From positions 1 to 45,332 of the forward strand of contig WGMQ01000060.1 of the NCBI GenBank assembly GCA_016125005.1: 45,332 nucleotides of DNA, read 5' to 3'. Under the pieces are notes generated by a model. It worked only from the letters and a program-made list of their open reading frames with translations. It made no database searches and was not told the origin of the DNA. This document shows, piece by piece, positions 7,121 through 17,100 of this stretch. The position numbers and the translations under genes are program-made. Within the stretch, counting starts at the first letter, position 1, and the number at the start of each line of letters is the position of its first letter. The stretch is from a bacterium. Lineage in GTDB: Bacteria > Sumerlaeota > Sumerlaeia > SLMS01.

Positions 7121-8397
7121 GTCTTGGTCTCCGCCGGTGGCGTGAGTGCCACGCGCCAGGCCGGGTTGGCAAAAACCAGTCGATCATAGACAGTACGGGC
7201 TTCATCCAGCCGCTGGGCCTTCTCGAGGAGGCGCAGCGCCATGAGTTGGTGCGTGAGCAGGTCGGGGCGCACGTCGGCCAGCATGAGGATGATGTCGGCG
7301 TGGACCTTGGGCGAGTCGGAGATGCGGCCGTTCTCCGCGGCCACGTCGACTTCGATGAGCAGCGGTGCGGCGGGGAACCGGCGGAGCAGGAAGTCGAGGT
7401 CGGGCGTCCAAGCGGCGAAGTTGCGGCGGCGCGCGTGGGCGGCGAGTCGCTCCACGCGCAGGCCGGGGACGTCCGGCCAGATCTCGATCGCGCGATTCAG
7501 CAGCTTGATGGACTCGTCGGGGGGGCGAAACCGCGCGGCAAAGGCAAGCGCCGGGGGATAGTCGGGGCGTTGTTTGAGAAGCCGCTCGGCGCGGTTGCGG
7601 CGCACCACGGCGGGGCCGGAGGGGTCCTCGACGATGGGGACGCCGTTGATGGTGCCGGTGGCCTTGGCGCCGGCGGTCGTGATGTTGAACTCAACGTTGT
7701 CCGGCACGGGTCCCAGCGAATCGAACATGCCGGAGTCGCGCAGGTCGGCGAAGGTCACCGGGTCGTTCGGCCCGAGCTTTTGCGCCAGCGCGTAGATGTG
7801 CACCGCATCGTTGATGGCGGTGAGCTGTTGCTGGCTTCGCTCATAGAGGAGCGCATCGGGGAAGTTCGTGTTGTCGAGAATGAACTCGCGCAGGAGGACC
7901 TCGCGCTTGAGGAATTCGGGGGACTCGGGGTCGTTGTAGAGCTTCTTCCAGCGCTCGCGGGTGAAGGTGTCGGGCTCCAGAAGGCGGCGGCGAATGCGGT
8001 CGTTCCCCTCGAGCAATTGCACGACACTCATGGCGGGCGAGAAGGCGGGACCGCGCGAGGAGACGAAGAGTTTTTGCTCAGCATTCCAGACGTAATCGGC
8101 GCGGCGGTCGGCGTGGACTTCGGCGAGGAGCTTTGCCTCATCGAGGGCCGCGATGGTGACCGCCTTGCCGGGATTCTGAAGGCGATACTGCTGGGCCGCG
8201 GCGTTGATGAGCTGGAGGTCGAGACGGCTCTGGCCGCCGGGGTCCGTCGGTTTCACCTCAAGGACGTAGAGCCCCTCGGTGCCGTAGCTCTGCTCGAAAG
8301 TGGAGAGCCAGCGGGTGTCGACCTTGGGCGCGGCGGTTTCCTCCGCGGGCGCCCAAACGGCAACGAGTAGCAGCAGCGCAAGGAACAGGTGTCTCAC
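7114..8397 (-). CDS. Exported hypothetical protein, last gene of the LolA-LptE-kinase operon
   Basis: The GTG at 8397 overlaps the TGA of the response-regulator gene (GTGA) and begins directly with a signal peptide (VRHLFLALLLLVAVWAPA|EE). An ATG at 8424 inside the upstream gene is the alternative start. The mature protein of about 410 residues is mostly helical. The C-terminal third has TPR-like helix pairs (SIKLLNRAIEIWPDVPGL, QLMALRLLEKAQRLDEARTVYDRL), so a periplasmic scaffold role is plausible. I do not recognise the N-terminal two thirds. Its position behind a two-component pair suggests co-expression with the sensing of envelope state. Confidence 0.7.
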   Translation of the reverse strand: MRHLFLALLLLVAVWAPAEETAAPKVDTRWLSTFEQSYGTEGLYVLEVKPTDPGGQSRLDLQLINAAAQQYRLQNPGKAVTIAALDEAKLLAEVHADRRADYVWNAEQKLFVSSRGPAFSPAMSVVQLLEGNDRIRRRLLEPDTFTRERWKKLYNDPESPEFLKREVLLREFILDNTNFPDALLYERSQQQLTAINDAVHIYALAQKLGPNDPVTFADLRDSGMFDSLGPVPDNVEFNITTAGAKATGTINGVPIVEDPSGPAVVRRNRAERLLKQRPDYPPALAFAARFRPPDESIKLLNRAIEIWPDVPGLRVERLAAHARRRNFAAWTPDLDFLLRRFPAAPLLIEVDVAAENGRISDSPKVHADIILMLADVRPDLLTHQLMALRLLEKAQRLDEARTVYDRLVFANPAWRVALTPPAETKTQ

Positions 8398-9659
8398 GAG
8401 ACGCGGGCGATGTCCTTGAGGCATTCGATGGCGGTCTCGCGAATCTTCGAGACCTTCTCCATTTCACTGATCTCCGGGTGTATATACGGGTTGCGATAAT
8501 GCTGGAGCGACACCAGGAGGAAGGCGAACCGGAGCACCATCTCGTCACGATCGAAGGCCTTGAGCCCGAGCGGGTTCGTGACGCGGATGGTGTTCTTCAT
8601 GCTCTTCACCTGATAATCGCGACCGAAGCAAACGATCATGATGCCGAGGGCCTTCAGTCCGTCCGGCTTGTACCGTGACTCGTGCTCGAGGATGCGCTGG
8701 AACACCTGCTTCACGTTGTCGACTGTGAAGTCGAACATGTACATCTGCTGGAGGCGAAGCAGGTACTGGTGATAAAAAAGGTCGAGCTGACCTGTTCGCG
8801 GATCCATGAGCGAGCGGATCAGCTTGACGGATTGCTGGTCACTGAGAAACCGCTGGAGCTTCTTGCGAAGCCGCGCCTTGGCCTCGTTCTCAACGGCGAA
8901 GCAGTAGGAGAAACCGATGTTGCGGGAGAAGTCGCCGCGGAGCTTCCGGTCCCCGCCCTGGCGCTGGAAGAAGTACTCGGCCACGCATAGTTCCTTGAGC
9001 GTCTCCGGCTCGAATTTCTCGAGGTCGGGAAAGTACTGGCGCAGGGACAGCTTGGTCGGTTCCATGTCGACGGGTGTTTCGTCGTTGCGAAGTTCCGCCT
9101 CGAGCGATGCACGGATTTCGCGTTCGTTGACGACGGACAGGGCGTCGTATGCTTCCGCGAGGATGAGAGGATGCTGGCGCGGCGCGGCGATGATCTCGCG
9201 AAGCCGTGAGACGGCCTCGGAGGAGGGCTCGCCGACGATGGAGGAGAGTGAGTTGATCTCCTCGCGCAGCTCCCGCAGCCGCACGCCGGTGGACTTGGCG
9301 TCTTCGATGGCCTTGTATAGATCGTCGAGCTGCTCGTCGATCTTCTGCTTCATGAGGACGCGATCGGCCCCCAGTTCCCGCGCCATGGAACCTTCCTCGA
9401 AGGTGCCGACCGCAGAAATGAGCACGACGGGAATCAGCGGATCGAGTCGCTTGATCGCGCGGATGACATCGAGCCCCTCGGTGGGAGTTCGCATGCTGAG
9501 GTCGGTGATCACCAGGTCCGGCTTCTCGCGGTCATAGACGCCCAATGCTTCGTCGGCGTTCTCAGCCTCGACGACGTCGTAGTTGAGCAGCATGAGGTTT
9601 CGGCAAAAGGCGCGACGGTATAGCTCGTTGTCGTCGACGATCAAAACCTTGGTTGTCAT
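8394..9659 (-). CDS. Response regulator with unassigned 290-aa output domain
   Basis: Residues 1-125 form a receiver domain with all key residues: acidic pair Asp9-Asp10, phospho-acceptor Asp53 (VITDLSM), a Ser in VVLISAVG and a Lys in VLMKQK. A linker helix (about 125-150) leads to a C-terminal region of about 270 residues that is not a recognisable DNA-binding, GGDEF, HD-GYP or phosphatase domain; it is rich in aromatic and charged helices (YFPDLEKFEPETLKELCVAEYFFQRQG). The start overlaps the stop of the kinase gene by four bases (ATGA), so the two form a cognate pair. Output is therefore likely by protein contact or an undescribed domain. Confidence 0.85.
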   Translation of the reverse strand: MTTKVLIVDDNELYRRAFCRNLMLLNYDVVEAENADEALGVYDREKPDLVITDLSMRTPTEGLDVIRAIKRLDPLIPVVLISAVGTFEEGSMARELGADRVLMKQKIDEQLDDLYKAIEDAKSTGVRLRELREEINSLSSIVGEPSSEAVSRLREIIAAPRQHPLILAEAYDALSVVNEREIRASLEAELRNDETPVDMEPTKLSLRQYFPDLEKFEPETLKELCVAEYFFQRQGGDRKLRGDFSRNIGFSYCFAVENEAKARLRKKLQRFLSDQQSVKLIRSLMDPRTGQLDLFYHQYLLRLQQMYMFDFTVDNVKQVFQRILEHESRYKPDGLKALGIMIVCFGRDYQVKSMKNTIRVTNPLGLKAFDRDEMVLRFAFLLVSLQHYRNPYIHPEISEMEKVSKIRETAIECLKDIARVS

Positions 9660-11737
9660 CGCGCTGGTTCCTCCGGGTGGGGTGAGGGCATCTTCTGATT
9701 GCTGTCATTGGAGGACGAGGAGATGGACTCGCGTGGGAGTCGCATGGTGAAGGCAGCGCCGCCCTCTTCGCGATTCGAGGCGATGATCTCGCCACCGTGG
9801 AACTCGCGAACGATGGACTGCACCCAATTGAGGCCCAGCCCCTCTCCCTCCTGATTCTTCTTCGTCGAGTATCCGAGGCGGAAGACCTCCGAGAGGGAAC
9901 TTTCCGCCAGCAGCCGACCTTCGGAGTCGCGAATACCGGGCCCACTGTCGGCAACGGTGATTTCGATGGAGGACTGGTCCGGGCCGAAGCCGGTGGAGAG
10001 CGTGATGCGTCCCTTCACCTTGTCCTCGGCGGCGGAGCGACGAATCGCCTCAGTTGCGTTGGTCATGAGGTTGAAAAGCGCCAGCCTCAGCAGGCGAGGC
10101 TCCACGCGGAGCGGGGGCAGATCCTTGGCCAAGTCCAGCTGGAACTCGAAATCCTTGGAGAGCGACGGGCGATAGAGCTTCACCATGTCTTCGACGAGTT
10201 CGGAGATGCTGACCGCCTCGAACTTGGGCTTCTGCAGGAAGCTGAAGCTTCGGTAGAGATTCACGATTTCCTGCAGGAATCGGGTGTTGTTGAGCAGCGC
10301 CTCCAGCGACTCGCGGAAGATGCGCTGCTTCATCGGGTTGGCGGCGATTTCCTCTGCTGGGAGTGCGAGGAAGGTGCGGACGGTCATGAGTTCGAGCTTG
10401 CTGGTGGCGATGATGTTCGTGAGGTCATGCCCCAGGTTGCGCGAGAGGGAGATGTTGGCCTTGGACTTTTCCTGCAGGATGAGGCGGCGCTGCTCCTCGA
10501 TGCTGTCGAGCGCGTAGCGGAGTTCCTGGGCAACGCGGGCAAGGAACTGGTCCCACCAGGCGTTGAGCGATGGCTCGCCGAGGCGCCGGTGTACCACCAG
10601 GAGCCACAGCGTTTCGGACGTGCGCGAAAGCACATCGCAAAAGAACGGTGACGGAGCGCCGCCGGGCGGATTCCAGCCGTGAATCCGCGCTGTCCACTGG
10701 GCGGGGGCGTCCTCCGGGTTGGCCTGCGAGAGCATGGTCACCAGGTGCTCGGCGAAGGCGGGCTCGGCGGAGCCTGCCGGCCCGCAGCGGAAGGTCTTCT
10801 CGTGGCGCCACGGAGCGCGGCGGCGACGGCTGAAGGTGTGGATTTCACATCCCTCAAGGCCGATGATCGATTCGAAGAGGATCGGGGTTCGCTCCAGCAC
10901 CGGCTCGGCGTAGGAATAGCCGCCGGTGGCGATGAGATCGCGCAGTTCCTTGGAGAACCGTGTGAGCGCCGCATCGCGGGCCAAGTCGTTGTAGGAGCGC
11001 TCGATTGGTGAGCGGGGACGAAGGATGAACTGGGCCGCGCCCTCGCCGCGGTCCTGCATGAGCGAGGTAACGCGGCTGAGCGGAGCCAATACCCAGCGAA
11101 TCAATCCCAGCAGGATGGCGGTGAGCGCGATGAAAGCGATGGCCACATAGCGCCAGTAGAGCCATGTCAGGCTGGCGATCTCCGGGTCATGGAGCGGCGA
11201 GGTGAGGTGGACCCGGAAGCGCCAAAGCCGGTCCTCCTTGCTCCCCAGACCGAACTGACGCTGGACGGCCCGCTCGAAGCCGCGATCGAAGAGGCTATTT
11301 CTGAAGGTGTTGAGCCGCGCCATTCGCTCGGGGCGACCGACTTCGTAAAGCACTTCGCCGTCGTAATCCTCAAGCGTGACACGGGTGACAATGGGAGATA
11401 GGTCAACGAGGAGAGCGGCGTAGCGCTTGGCCTCGTCGAAGCGGGCTCGCTGGACGGCCTGCATGCCGGGGGAGATGGACCCGCCGGGAGGGAGGCTGTG
11501 CGTCTCGACCCAGCCCTTAAAGGCGTTGGCCAGTTTCTGTGCCGAGTCCGCATCCATGTAGCCGGGCGAGGTCGCCTTTGCCGCGACGATGCTCCACTTG
11601 GCCGGCTGGTAATACGCCACGTCAATGGTGGCGAACGTCGCGATCAGCGTGGTCAGGTAGAGCGTGAAGGCTGTCGCGATGAGAAGCTTCCCGCGGAGCC
11701 ACCGGCGCACAGTCTGGGGGTGGCGGGCAGGTGGCAT
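9656..11737 (-). CDS. Membrane sensor histidine kinase
   Basis: The 693-aa protein has a first transmembrane helix (about residues 17-42), a periplasmic sensor region of about 140 residues and a second helix (about 182-205) followed by a HAMP-like segment. A GAF-like central region (about 260-400) precedes the dimerisation helix with phospho-acceptor His437 in NLGHDLTN. The ATPase domain has an N-box (NLMTNATEAI), G1 box (DSGPGI) and G2 box (GEGLGLNWV). The H-box reads HDL instead of HEL/HEF, as in some orphan families. The C-terminus ends in a short Pro/Glu tail. It lies three bases after the LptE-like gene and overlaps the response-regulator start, so it belongs to the same operon as the lipoprotein and LPS transport genes. 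Confidence 0.92.
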   Translation of the reverse strand: MPPARHPQTVRRWLRGKLLIATAFTLYLTTLIATFATIDVAYYQPAKWSIVAAKATSPGYMDADSAQKLANAFKGWVETHSLPPGGSISPGMQAVQRARFDEAKRYAALLVDLSPIVTRVTLEDYDGEVLYEVGRPERMARLNTFRNSLFDRGFERAVQRQFGLGSKEDRLWRFRVHLTSPLHDPEIASLTWLYWRYVAIAFIALTAILLGLIRWVLAPLSRVTSLMQDRGEGAAQFILRPRSPIERSYNDLARDAALTRFSKELRDLIATGGYSYAEPVLERTPILFESIIGLEGCEIHTFSRRRRAPWRHEKTFRCGPAGSAEPAFAEHLVTMLSQANPEDAPAQWTARIHGWNPPGGAPSPFFCDVLSRTSETLWLLVVHRRLGEPSLNAWWDQFLARVAQELRYALDSIEEQRRLILQEKSKANISLSRNLGHDLTNIIATSKLELMTVRTFLALPAEEIAANPMKQRIFRESLEALLNNTRFLQEIVNLYRSFSFLQKPKFEAVSISELVEDMVKLYRPSLSKDFEFQLDLAKDLPPLRVEPRLLRLALFNLMTNATEAIRRSAAEDKVKGRITLSTGFGPDQSSIEITVADSGPGIRDSEGRLLAESSLSEVFRLGYSTKKNQEGEGLGLNWVQSIVREFHGGEIIASNREEGGAAFTMRLPRESISSSSNDSNQKMPSPHPEEPAR

Positions 11738-11740
11738 GAT

Positions 11741-12355
11741 TTAGCGACCGGGCACAAGAACGGCTGGCGCGGGAGCCTCCGGCTGATCGTCGCCGCGATC
11801 ATCGTTCACGCCGCTGTAGTCGCCTGTCAGCAACTCCTGGACAACCTGGCGGCCGAAGCCCTCGTAGAAGAACTCCAATGAGTCAGGAAGCGCGTTGTAG
11901 GCGATGGATCGCGTGTCCGCATCGTAGGGTTGCTCGACCACGAGACGTCGGCGCCCGCCGATCAGCGGCGTGCCGGGGATGTTCTCGCGAATCTCCAGCG
12001 TGGCCTCCACACGGAAAAGCTGGGTCGTGGGGAACTCGTCACCGTCGAAGGTAAACCCCACGCGGTCAAAGTCAGTCAGTTCGATCATCACGATGGCGTC
12101 TGCTTCGCGACGCTTCACGAGACGCAGGCGCCCATCCGCGAGGACCTCCGTCTGGACGGCTGCGGTAAGCCGTTCCTCCAAGCCCGGCTGGGACGTGCGG
12201 TTGAGGATCATCGGTACATGGACGGCCCGGATCGAGGGGGGCAGCGTGCGCTGGCGCACCAGCGGCGTACACCCGCCGAGCAACAGGAGCGCCACCGGCA
12301 TGGCCACCATCAGCAGCCGTCGCCACGCCCACACGTCAAAGGTACTCCGCGCCAT
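11741..12355 (-). CDS. lptE: LptE-like outer-membrane lipoprotein
   Basis: A lipoprotein signal (RR then a hydrophobic core, lipobox LLGGC with Cys29) is followed by about 160 residues with the LptE-type pattern: SIRAVHVPMILNRTSQPGLEERLTAAV, then LRLVKRREADAIVMIELTDFD. LptE plugs the LptD barrel and helps deliver LPS to the outer leaflet. The ATG at 12355 has an AGGTGG ribosome site and lies 20 bases inside the end of the LolA-like gene. The next internal Met would leave too short a signal without charges, so the overlapping start is kept. No LptD gene is in the window. Confidence 0.7.
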   Translation of the reverse strand: MARSTFDVWAWRRLLMVAMPVALLLLGGCTPLVRQRTLPPSIRAVHVPMILNRTSQPGLEERLTAAVQTEVLADGRLRLVKRREADAIVMIELTDFDRVGFTFDGDEFPTTQLFRVEATLEIRENIPGTPLIGGRRRLVVEQPYDADTRSIAYNALPDSLEFFYEGFGRQVVQELLTGDYSGVNDDRGDDQPEAPAPAVLVPGR

Positions 12356-13070
12356 TGATGTCCACCTTGTCGGGCGAAAACTTGGGAATCTCGAAAATCG
12401 AGTCCTTCACCACCGGATTGAACTTCACCTTCTTGAGGCGAATCGTCCGCGTGCCGGTGTTGTCCTCCATCAGGATCACCCGCGGCTCCAAGCCCTTCTC
12501 GTCGAACGCCACCTTGATGCGGCTGAAGTTCAACGTCTTGTCCAGATCCTTCGAGAGGAAGTCGACACTGACCAACCCCTTTTCCTCCGAATCGGCCATC
12601 TGTACGTCGAACAGGCGCAGGATGCGGTCAACCTTGATGCCGAAGCCGAGAAGGACCTGCGTCACCGGCGCCTCCTCACCTGCCTCCATGGGGACCACGT
12701 CGACCTGATTCAGGGACGGGATGTACTCGACCAAGCGCTTCTCGTCGCTCCAGACCTTCGAGGAGTGCTCCGACTCATACTCGGCATAGTAGGAGGAGGG
12801 GGCGCGATACCAAAAACGCCCGCTGCTCTTCACCTCGTCATCGAAGGTGAAGTCGATGCGGACCTGGTCGAACTCGGCGGAGAGGGTCTTCGTTCCCTCG
12901 TTCTTTTTCTCGAGGCGGGTCAGGAACTCGATCGCCTGCTGACGCGACGCTGCGGCGCCCTGTGATACAACCAAGGTGGACGAAGTCGGGGCATCGGCCC
13001 CGGGCTCGCCGCTGGCCAACCCGAACATGACTGACACAACGCCAACAGAGACGAAACGGAGCAGGTTCAT
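12336..13070 (-). CDS. lolA: LolA-like periplasmic lipoprotein carrier
   Basis: The 244-aa protein starts at the ATG 13070, which has a strong GGGAGG ribosome site seven bases upstream; in-frame sequence further upstream has no such site. A short signal peptide precedes a LolA-like fold: FLTRLEKKNEGTKTLSAEFDQVRIDF, SSGRFWYRAPSSYYAEY, KRLVEYIPSLNQVDV and a late FEIPKFSPDKVD. LolA-family proteins ferry lipoproteins across the periplasm. It heads an operon with LptE, the sensor kinase and the response regulator, which is an unusual setting for lolA and may indicate a specialised paralogue. Confidence 0.75.
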   Translation of the reverse strand: MNLLRFVSVGVVSVMFGLASGEPGADAPTSSTLVVSQGAAASRQQAIEFLTRLEKKNEGTKTLSAEFDQVRIDFTFDDEVKSSGRFWYRAPSSYYAEYESEHSSKVWSDEKRLVEYIPSLNQVDVVPMEAGEEAPVTQVLLGFGIKVDRILRLFDVQMADSEEKGLVSVDFLSKDLDKTLNFSRIKVAFDEKGLEPRVILMEDNTGTRTIRLKKVKFNPVVKDSIFEIPKFSPDKVDINGAEYL

Positions 13071-13165
13071 CGGAGAGCCTCCCAAGGCAACGGGCGAATG
13101 GTCCAGCGTGCAATCAGACCGAATCAAGCGCAGATTGTATTGGTGAGGCGGGGATGCAACGGGCC

Positions 13166-13963
13166 TTAATCGCCCTTGCGCGCCAGACTGCTCAGTCGCG
13201 CGGAGAGCGGGGCGACGGGGACTCGCGAGTCGATCATGCGCTGGTCGAGTGTGAAGGCGTCGTTGGGCTCAATCTTCCACTTGTTGCCGTGCAGTTGGTT
13301 GAGGGCGCAGGCAAGCTCGTAGAAGTTCGATGCGGAGTGGTTGCTGTCGATCAGGTAGGTTCCGGGGGCGAGTCGGGCGACCTCCAGCAGGGCCGCGGCG
13401 GTGTCGGCCAGGAAGGAAGTGGCGGGGAGCCAGCGGGTGCTCGCCGTGACGGCGCCTTCCCGCTCCATCGTGGTCTCGAAGAAATCGATCATGTTGTTGG
13501 ATCCGGCGGCCTCGCCGATCTGCCAGCCGAGGCGGGCGATGCGCGCCTCCGGGTTCTGGTAGCGGACGCGCTCCTCGGCGCGGCGCTTGTCGCCGCCGTA
13601 GCCTTCGGTGGCGTCGGGCTGTGTGTCCGGCGTGATCGGTCCGGCGACGTTGTTCGTATAGACAAGCACGGTGCTGGTGAACACGAAGGGAATGTCGGCG
13701 CGGCTCGTGATCCACGCGAGTTCGCTCGGCCAGTGCCAGTTGACCAGCCATCCCTCGTTGTCCCGGCCCGTGGGCTTGGAGGCGATGGCCAGATGGAACA
13801 CCACGTCGGGCTTGGCCTCGGTGACGAATCGCTCCATGGCGAAGTAATCGTCGATGGGGACGCGCGCGCGGTCCCACGCGGTGACGCGATGCCCCAGTGT
13901 ACCCAGCAGTTGTGTGAGGGCCTGCCCGACGGTGCCGTTTGCACCGGTGATGAGCGCATGCAT
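13166..13963 (-). CDS. NAD(P)-dependent epimerase/reductase (extended SDR, RmlD-like)
   Basis: The ATG at 13963 gives a protein starting with the Rossmann motif (MHALITGANGTVGQAL, pattern TGxxGxxG), the expected N-terminus; upstream in-frame Met codons would only add an unconserved extension. The catalytic YxxxK appears as YGGDK after a strand ending in FVFTSTVLVY (Ser/Thr position). Length (265 aa) and the short C-terminal domain fit dTDP-4-dehydrorhamnose reductase-like or related sugar-nucleotide enzymes. The substrate cannot be told. It lies 95 bases upstream of the lolA-like gene on the same strand and diverges from the PQQ dehydrogenase fusion gene. Confidence 0.8.
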   Translation of the reverse strand: MHALITGANGTVGQALTQLLGTLGHRVTAWDRARVPIDDYFAMERFVTEAKPDVVFHLAIASKPTGRDNEGWLVNWHWPSELAWITSRADIPFVFTSTVLVYTNNVAGPITPDTQPDATEGYGGDKRRAEERVRYQNPEARIARLGWQIGEAAGSNNMIDFFETTMEREGAVTASTRWLPATSFLADTAAALLEVARLAPGTYLIDSNHSASNFYELACALNQLHGNKWKIEPNDAFTLDQRMIDSRVPVAPLSARLSSLARKGD

Positions 13964-14115
13964 GTGCGTTTGCCTCTGGTTGAACTCCCCGCGATCCAAG
14001 CAAACCGGGAAGGAGAGGTCAATCCTTCGCACACTGATTCATGTTTTCCTCGACTTGCGACGGCACCAAGAGGCACTTGATGGGGCGCTTCAACCCACGG
14101 GGATCCCTATAGCTC

Positions 14116-17100
14116 ATGAGCCGACATCGTATTGACCTGTCTTTGTTTGCAGTCGCTGTGCTTTCGGTTGCGATGGATGTTTCCGCGCAGCCCGACGCGG
14201 GGGACATTCAGATTCCCTTCGTCAATGCGGCGCCGACGATTGACGGCACTTTCGGCACGGGGGAGTGGTCGGGGGCGCTGACCTTCGCGGTGGAGGGCAC
14301 CACGCCGCAGCAGAACCCCGGCTGGAACCCACTGAACGGCGCGGCGATCCAGCCAAGCAACCTTTCCTACAACGTCTCGGTCATGCACAACGGTCAGTCG
14401 CTGTACATCGCGTTCGATGTGACCGACAACAACGTATCCGACGACTACACGGCCTCGCGCCCGGATCACACCGAGGTCTGGAACGACGACTGCACGGAGG
14501 TCTTCATCGACGGCGACCTGGATCGCGACGTGACGGAGAGCGCCTCGGGCTCGCCCGCGGGGGACCAGGACTGGCGCGAGGGGATGCAGCCGCACTTCGG
14601 CGTCAACGGGCAGCACCATTGGGACAACAATTCCGGCACGAAGGGCACGTCGTGGTTCGCCGCGACCGGCCGCACAGCGACCGGCTATCGGACCGAGTAT
14701 CGCTTCCTCCTGAGCGGCATCGACACGGCGGACGGCGAGGGGAGCTTCGAGGCTCTCAAGGTCGGCGACACCTTTGGGTTCTCGGTGCTGGTCAATGATG
14801 ACGACAACGGCGGAGACCGCGAGAACCAGCTCGCCTGGTGGGGAGGCGGAACGAACGATTCGCTCTACCGCACCCAGTCCAACTGGGGGCGGGCGACGCT
14901 CATGCCCGATCCGCAGGCAGGCACCTACGGCATTCCCTATCGCACGGAAAACACGACCCTCCTGCTGGACTCGATTCCACCCACGGACCCGGGCCAGATG
15001 GAGGCGGTGCGCGTCTTTCCGAGACTGACCTTCAGCTATCCGGTCCTGCTGCTCGAATCGCCGGACGCCAGCGGACGGCTCTTTGTGGTTCAGCAGAACG
15101 GCTTGGTGAAGGTATTCCCGAAGTCCGATGACCCGGCTCCCGCCACGAACACCACCTATCTGGATGCTTCGTCGCTGATCCGGAGCCCGTTCAACGGCCT
15201 CGGGGGTGGTGAGGAGGGCCTGTTGGGCCTGGCATTCGATCCGGATTTCGCCACCACGGGCGAGCTTTACGTTTACTACTCGGTGAGGACCGGGACGCGA
15301 CGGTCGCGCATTTCCCGTTTCACCGCAAACCCGCCGAGCGCGGCCTCCATCAACCTGGCGACTGAGGAAGTGATCCTCGAGATCAGCCAGCCCTTCAGTA
15401 ACCACAACGGCGGCATGATGGCGTTCGGTCCGGACAAGATGCTTTATATTGGCATGGGCGACGGCGGCAGCGCCGATGATCCCCAGAACAACGGCCAGAA
15501 CACAGCCACGCTGCTGGGGAGCATGTTGCGCATCGACGTGCGTTCCGCGCCTGATGCGGGGCTCGCGTACAAGATTCCGACAGACAATCCATTCTACGTC
15601 ACCGGCCCGGCAGGTACCTCGACGCGGAAGGAAACCTGGGCCTACGGCCTGCGCAATCCGTGGCGCTGGAGTTTTGATGCCCAGACGGGTCACCAGTTGG
15701 TGGCCGACGTGGGACAGAACAACACCGAGGAAGTGAACATCCTGACGCGCGGCGGGAACTACGGCTGGCGCCTCATGGAAGGCTCCAACTGCTACATCCC
15801 CTCGAACTGTAACCAAACGGGCCTGGTGCTCCCCATCGCCGAGTACTCGCACTCCTTTGGCAACTCGATCACCGGCGGCTTCGTCTATTATGGGTCGGAG
15901 GTTCCGCAGCTCTACGGGCGTTATCTGTACGGGGACTATGGCTCGGGGCGGGTCTGGTCGCTTGACTACAATCGCGAGACCGGCGTTGCCGCGACTCCGG
16001 TTCAGTTGGCTGATCTGCCGGGCAACGAACTGGCGGGCTTCGGTCAGGACAAAAGCGGCGAGGTGTACCTTCTGTACATCGTATCCGGCGGCGTGTATGT
16101 GCTGAGACCCGGATCGACGCCGGTCACCAATGCCGTCACAACCTCACCGAATCCGCCGGTCCAGGGACAGCCCGTCACCATCACCTACGACGCCACGGGA
16201 CGCGTGCTGGCGGGTCAGTCGAACGTCTACATCCACCTGGGGAGGAACGGCTGGACCAACATCATCAGCCCCGATCCGCAACTGACCAGCCTCGGCAACA
16301 ACCGCTTCTCGTACACCTACACGGTCCCCTCGGGCACCACGGTGCTGGACTTCGTCTTCAACAACGGGGCGGGTACCTGGGACAACAACGACTCGGCGGA
16401 TTGGCACATCAACGTGGCCTCGGCCAAGTCGATGACCTTGGCCGCGCTGAAGGGACTTGCAGACGCGTGCAACGGCTCAACTCCGTTCCCGACGCGCCTG
16501 AGCGACATCCCTGCCCTGCTGAACGCCGGCAAGGGGATCGACCAGACGGATCTCGGCATCATTCCCTACCAGCCCAGCGCGCAACTTTGGTCCGACAATG
16601 CCCACAAGGAACGCTTCCTGGTGCTCCCCCACCTGGACCAGGTCGGCTATACGGACATCGGTGGCTGGGATATGGGCGAGGACGCGGTCCTCATCAAGAA
16701 CTTCTCCCTGCCGCTGGACGAGCGCGACCCGGAGGGTTCGCTGAAGCGCATCGAGACCCGCGTCATGATCAAGAACTGCGACGAATGGTTCGGTTTTTCC
16801 TTCGAATGGAATGAGGAGGAGACGGACGCGGTGCTGCTGACCGCCGGAAAGTCGCGTCCGTTCACGATCATCGACGCCCAAGGGAGCGAGTTCGCCTACA
16901 ACTGGCTTTATCCGAGCCGCGACCAATGCTCGCAGTGCCACACCAACGCGGCCAACAACGTGCTGGGCGTCACGACGGCGGCGCTGAACAGCAACCTGAC
17001 CTACCCGCGCTCCGGCGTGCTGGACAATCAGCTGAGGGCACTCGACCACATCAGCCTGTTCGCGTCACCGGGGTTGCCGGATGCCCCGGCCAACCTGCCG

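Noticed and set aside
14107..15852. Long open frame on the minus strand opposite the PQQ dehydrogenase gene
   Set aside because: It is antisense to a gene with clear domains, is rich in Arg/Gly/Val typical of shadow frames in GC-rich DNA and shows no motif.
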